A DNA stretch of 64,000 bases, taken from contig JAHBTP010000003.1 of the NCBI GenBank assembly GCA_019638485.1, positions 62,001-126,000 of the forward strand. The letters are read 5' to 3'. Each line of letters opens with the position of its first letter. Position 1 is the first letter of the stretch. The position numbers and the translations under genes were made by a program. Source of the DNA: Ferruginibacter sp. (GTDB lineage: Bacteria; Bacteroidota; Bacteroidia; Chitinophagales; Chitinophagaceae). Below, in pieces: positions 60,716 to 64,000 of this stretch. The notes under the pieces were generated by a model, which searched no databases, was not told where the DNA came from, and saw only the letters and a list, made by a program, of their open reading frames with translations.

Positions 60716-62704
60716 TTATCTTGGTGCATTATTAAATAGCATCCACCGAGAGGTATTGTATAGCGCATCCGCTAATAAAGACAAACGATGCTTTACCGAA
60801 TCCTGTTGATAGGCAGTATATTCATCACCGTTAGTATTCAAGGATGAGAGTTCTTCCTTTACAATGTGGATATTCTTTCGATAATAAAAATCATTGGTTA
60901 CAACGCCTATCCATCCGCCCGGGTAATACATGGTAAAAGCGGCATCAGGTGATTTTATTTTATCCAGTATGTTTCTGCCCAATGAAGTATTAACATAAGG
61001 GTGTTTTATTAGAGCGGCAATGGTGGGCAAGATATCAATTTGAGATACTACTTCATTATGCACTTCCGGTTTCAATAGCAAGGGTGCATAAAATAAAAGT
61101 GGGATATGCAATTCTCCCAAACGCTGTTCACCCCATGCTTTAGGAAACGAATCGCCTGTAACCCCTTCTAAGCCATGATCTGAGGTGAAAACAAAAATAG
61201 TATTTTTAAAATAGGGCGATTGCTCTGCTGCTTTTACAAATTGCTCAATACAAAAATCGGTATAAGCAAAAGATCTGAGTTCTTCAATAGATTCAAATCC
61301 ATTTTCCTTTAGCATGTTGGGTAAAACATTAATTTTTCTAAAAGCGGAGTCTTCGGGTGGAATAGCGTATGGCCGCTGGTTATTAGCCAGTTGAATAATA
61401 GAGAAAAATGGTCGCTTTTGGTTTGATAATATCTTATTCGCTTCCAGCAATAAATGCTTATCACTTACCCCCCAAACTCCAAATAGCGGACTATTTAGCT
61501 TTTCTTCATCATATATCCTTAATCCTTGAATGTTAGCTACGAGTTCGTTGAGGTTATTATACTTACTTCTTCCGCCAAGGAAATAAAATTTATCATATCC
61601 TGTTAATGAATTGAGAATTGATTGTTGACGTATGGTTTCCGGATTAAGGATAGAAAATTTTCTCCCTTGCACATCAGGCACACCCGTTAATAGGGAATAA
61701 ATTCCACGTGCCGTACCATACACAGGAGCAAAACACCGATTGAATGAAATACTTTTATTTGACAGGCCGTTTAAATAGGGAGTTATTTGAAGTTTATTAC
61801 CTCCAAGACTTGACTTATATACACTAAAACTTTCACAAACAACCAGTACAATATTTGGCATAGTTTCCACTGCATTATAAGCATAGCTTCCCATTCTGGC
61901 ATAAGGCCCTTCATCCCTAAGTGGTGATGTAATTCTTAAAAACTCAGTAATCGTGTTATAATATTTTTTAGCATCTGAAACAGGAGTTGATTTTTTTAGG
62001 CCCAAGGTGGTGAAAAAGTTCTGCATGGGATTAAGCGCCAAGTTTGTTGAGAACTCACTATTTAAGTTAAACGCCCGATAAAGATTTAAAGGTTTATAGG
62101 TAAGAAATCCATACATAAACCAGCCCAAAACCAATAAAGCCAATAATGACCAACGTCGTTTATAATCAAATTTATGCACCTTGCTATTATCAGCCTGTAC
62201 ATCTTTATATCCTCTTTTAAAGAGCCAGGTCATCATTAACACCGCTCCTGAAATACCGATTACAATCCAGATAACGGGATAGGATTGCCATACCAGTTGC
62301 AAGCTTTCTTTTGGGTTTCGTGCAAATACCAAGGCATCTGCATTTAACCTTGCACTTAGGTAGGAAAACTGACCGAAATCTGCACCATAAAAAAATAAAA
62401 CAAGCAAGGTCACTATACCCAAATAAACCGTCCAAAACTTTTTTCCTCGTTCACTAAAAAAAGGGGAGAGTTTTGGAAAGAGAGAGAAAAATGCAATAGG
62501 TGAAATCAATAATGAAATCCATCTTAAATCATATTTCATGCCCAACCAAAACGCAGGAATGATTTCAGAAAACGTAGTAGCCGTAGGCTTAAAAAATATT
62601 ACCGTAGCCACTCTAAAGCCGGTGAAAATTACCAGGTAAATAAAAAAGACTTTTATTAACCACTGTATTGTTTTAGGCACGCGCCAGGTAATCAGAAATT
62701 TCAT
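60716..62704 (-). CDS. LTA synthase/phosphoglycerol-transferase-like membrane sulfatase
   Basis: 662 residues. About five hydrophobic segments in the first ~200 residues precede an extracytoplasmic alkaline-phosphatase-type domain. Key positions are Glu in IVLVVCESFSVYKSS, the probable nucleophile Thr in PVYGTARGIYSLL and Asp-His in FVFTSDHGLEG. The family transfers phosphoglycerol or phosphoethanolamine or hydrolyses sulfate/phosphate esters on envelope molecules. It is a tandem paralogue of the next gene (80 nt gap) and a relative of the gene at 8464-10305. The substrate is unknown. Confidence 0.87.
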   Translation of the reverse strand: MKFLITWRVPKTIQWLIKVFFIYLVIFTGFRVATVIFFKPTATTFSEIIPAFWLGMKYDLRWISLLISPIAFFSLFPKLSPFFSERGKKFWTVYLGIVTLLVLFFYGADFGQFSYLSARLNADALVFARNPKESLQLVWQSYPVIWIVIGISGAVLMMTWLFKRGYKDVQADNSKVHKFDYKRRWSLLALLVLGWFMYGFLTYKPLNLYRAFNLNSEFSTNLALNPMQNFFTTLGLKKSTPVSDAKKYYNTITEFLRITSPLRDEGPYARMGSYAYNAVETMPNIVLVVCESFSVYKSSLGGNKLQITPYLNGLSNKSISFNRCFAPVYGTARGIYSLLTGVPDVQGRKFSILNPETIRQQSILNSLTGYDKFYFLGGRSKYNNLNELVANIQGLRIYDEEKLNSPLFGVWGVSDKHLLLEANKILSNQKRPFFSIIQLANNQRPYAIPPEDSAFRKINVLPNMLKENGFESIEELRSFAYTDFCIEQFVKAAEQSPYFKNTIFVFTSDHGLEGVTGDSFPKAWGEQRLGELHIPLLFYAPLLLKPEVHNEVVSQIDILPTIAALIKHPYVNTSLGRNILDKIKSPDAAFTMYYPGGWIGVVTNDFYYRKNIHIVKEELSSLNTNGDEYTAYQQDSVKHRLSLLADALYNTSRWMLFNNAPR

Positions 62705-62784
62705 TAAAGCAAATCATTAAAAATAACTACTAAAAAGATATTGCTATTATTTAAAAGAGCAAGATATGTATTTTAAAGGCCTTT

Positions 62785-64000
62785 TCATTTATCCTCAGAA
62801 TTAGGTTTTTTATTATTAATTAGCATATACTTTGCTGTTTCAAAAAGGCCATTGGTCAATCTTCCCATTACTAATTTCAAACTATCTGTTGTAGGGGATT
62901 GTGGCACCTGCCGGCCGCTTTCCATAGAGGAGAGCAAGCTCTTTCCTGAATTATCCTGCAAAAAATAAAAATGATCTGAAACCAGCCCACGTGCAGTAAC
63001 ATCAGGTTCAAAAATCATGGCATAGCCTGTCTTTCTGGTGCTGTCGAGTAAATTAACCCCAAGGGTTGTATTGGTATGTTTTTGTCTGGTAATAGCAGCA
63101 ATAGTTGGCAATACATCAACCTGTGAGCAAACCTCGTTTATGCGTTGTGGTGATAATTTATTGGGGAAGTAAAAAAGCAAGGGCACATGTTCAGCAACAA
63201 GCCCAAATTTTGAATATACTTCGGGGAGCATTTTTCCTGCATTTCCCCTAATTCCGTGATCACCAATAAAAACAAAAAGCGTGTTTTTATAATAAGGGGA
63301 TTGAGCTGCTGCCTGCATAAATGTTTCAATGCTAAAGTCCATATACCGAAAAGCATTCAGTTCATCATTATTATCAAATCCATATCTTTTTAAAGTATCA
63401 TCAGGATAATTAATTTTTTTAAAAGACTTTAAGTCTTCATCAGGAATTGTATAAGGGCGATGATTATCGGCAGTTTGAATGATAGCAAAGAAGGGAGATT
63501 TTTGTTGAGACAGCACCTTATTGGCTTCCATAAAAAGGTTTTTATCACTAATTCCCCACACATCTTCTTTTGCTACTTTAAAATCTTCCTGTTCGTAGAT
63601 ACGGATACCAAAAAGATTGTTAGCAAGCAATCCTCTGATATTAGCCCAAGTTGTACTGCCACCTAAAAAATAAAATTTTTTATGATTAGTAAAGTCATTG
63701 ATGATACTATGCTGATCCACTGCCATCGGGTTTCTGCTGGCTGTTTTAGGCCGTTCCACATCTGGGATGCCGGTAATGGTTGCCCATACGCCTCTTGCTG
63801 TACCTATAGAAGGAGTAAAACATCTGTCAAAAAATATTCCTTTACGTGTAAGTGAATCGAAGAAGGGAGAAGGGTTGAGTGGATTGTTTATCATAGAGCT
63901 TTTGTACATGCTGTAGCTTTCACAAATAACCAGCACTACATTAGGCTTTGGAGATAATGAATCAGGATAAACAACATTGCGAGTATAATTCAGCGTTATA
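62785..64000 (-). CDS. LTA synthase-like sulfatase (5' end off the window)
   Basis: About 405 codons are visible; the frame stays open to the right edge (ITLNYTRNVVYPDSLSPKPN), so the membrane N-terminus lies outside. The catalytic domain has Glu in VVLVICESYSMYKSS, the Thr in PSIGTARGVWATIT and the Asp-His in LFVFIGDHGIRG. It is clearly paralogous to the downstream gene at 60716-62704: the same CESxSxYKSS, GTARG and C-terminal WMLFNN/YMLINN ending. Tandem copies suggest divergence to different envelope substrates. Confidence 0.9.
   Translation of the reverse strand, partial: ITLNYTRNVVYPDSLSPKPNVVLVICESYSMYKSSMINNPLNPSPFFDSLTRKGIFFDRCFTPSIGTARGVWATITGIPDVERPKTASRNPMAVDQHSIINDFTNHKKFYFLGGSTTWANIRGLLANNLFGIRIYEQEDFKVAKEDVWGISDKNLFMEANKVLSQQKSPFFAIIQTADNHRPYTIPDEDLKSFKKINYPDDTLKRYGFDNNDELNAFRYMDFSIETFMQAAAQSPYYKNTLFVFIGDHGIRGNAGKMLPEVYSKFGLVAEHVPLLFYFPNKLSPQRINEVCSQVDVLPTIAAITRQKHTNTTLGVNLLDSTRKTGYAMIFEPDVTARGLVSDHFYFLQDNSGKSLLSSMESGRQVPQSPTTDSLKLVMGRLTNGLFETAKYMLINNKKPNSEDK

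Overview
This AT-rich 64 kb stretch is chromosomal core DNA of a member of the Bacteroidota, most likely order Chitinophagales (Chitinophagaceae-like). The evidence is as follows. Many genes are preceded by the Bacteroidota -7 box TAnnTTTG and lack strong Shine-Dalgarno sequences. Type IX secretion (T9SS) components and cargo are present: a PorU2/PorV2-like pair and C-terminal sorting domains of type A and type B. There is also a SusC-type TonB receptor with a carboxypeptidase-regulatory N-terminus, and the order rpsU-xerC-hpf-tRNAs-tuf-trnW-secE-nusG typical of the phylum. The genus call is inference. I saw no CRISPR array, insertion sequence, rRNA or prophage.

Layout. 1-8.4 kb (minus strand): rpoB, cut by the left edge, then a secreted reprolysin-type metalloprotease, then rplL-rplJ-rplA-rplK. 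8.4-27.5 kb: a block of accessory and housekeeping genes. It holds an LTA-synthase-like membrane sulfatase, a flavin reductase and an FMN glutamate-synthase-like protein, a DUF488/SDR/AhpD-like operon, an M16 peptidase, a DinB protein, a TonB receptor, OsmC-DoxX, a patatin, aconitase, and a DUF4142/cupredoxin pair. 27.5-32.6 kb (minus): rpsU, xerC, hpf, four tRNAs, tuf, tRNA-Trp, secE, nusG and DUF4920. 32.6-44.6 kb: ribE, the porV2-porU2-like operon, two small secreted proteins, tyrS and a nucleotide pyrophosphatase. 43.7-47.4 kb: divergent cyanophycinase and cyanophycin synthetase genes. 47.4-60.7 kb: tRNA-Gln, a DUF302 protein, an alpha-oxoamine synthase, a thioredoxin, ubiX, a LolA-like protein, mutS, a T9SS cargo protein, tryptophan 2,3-dioxygenase, a cysteine desulfurase, glmM and a methyltransferase. 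60.7-64 kb: two tandem LTA-synthase-like sulfatases, the second cut by the right edge.

How the genes relate. The classical bacterial cluster tuf-secE-nusG-rplKAJL-rpoBC is present in order and on one strand but is broken twice. About 19.7 kb lies between nusG and rplK. A strong terminator plus a secreted protease gene lies between rplL and rpoB. Both downstream fragments have their own TAnnTTTG promoter candidates, which suggests the translation/transcription super-operon has been split into at least three separately controlled units.

Other points worth a look are a set of genes whose -7 box ends only 4-5 nt before the start codon (probable leaderless mRNAs), a tRNA-Thr with a mismatched acceptor stem, terminators with unusual geometry, and a cyanophycin storage module. 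Positions, promoters and terminators were read by eye. No database search was run.
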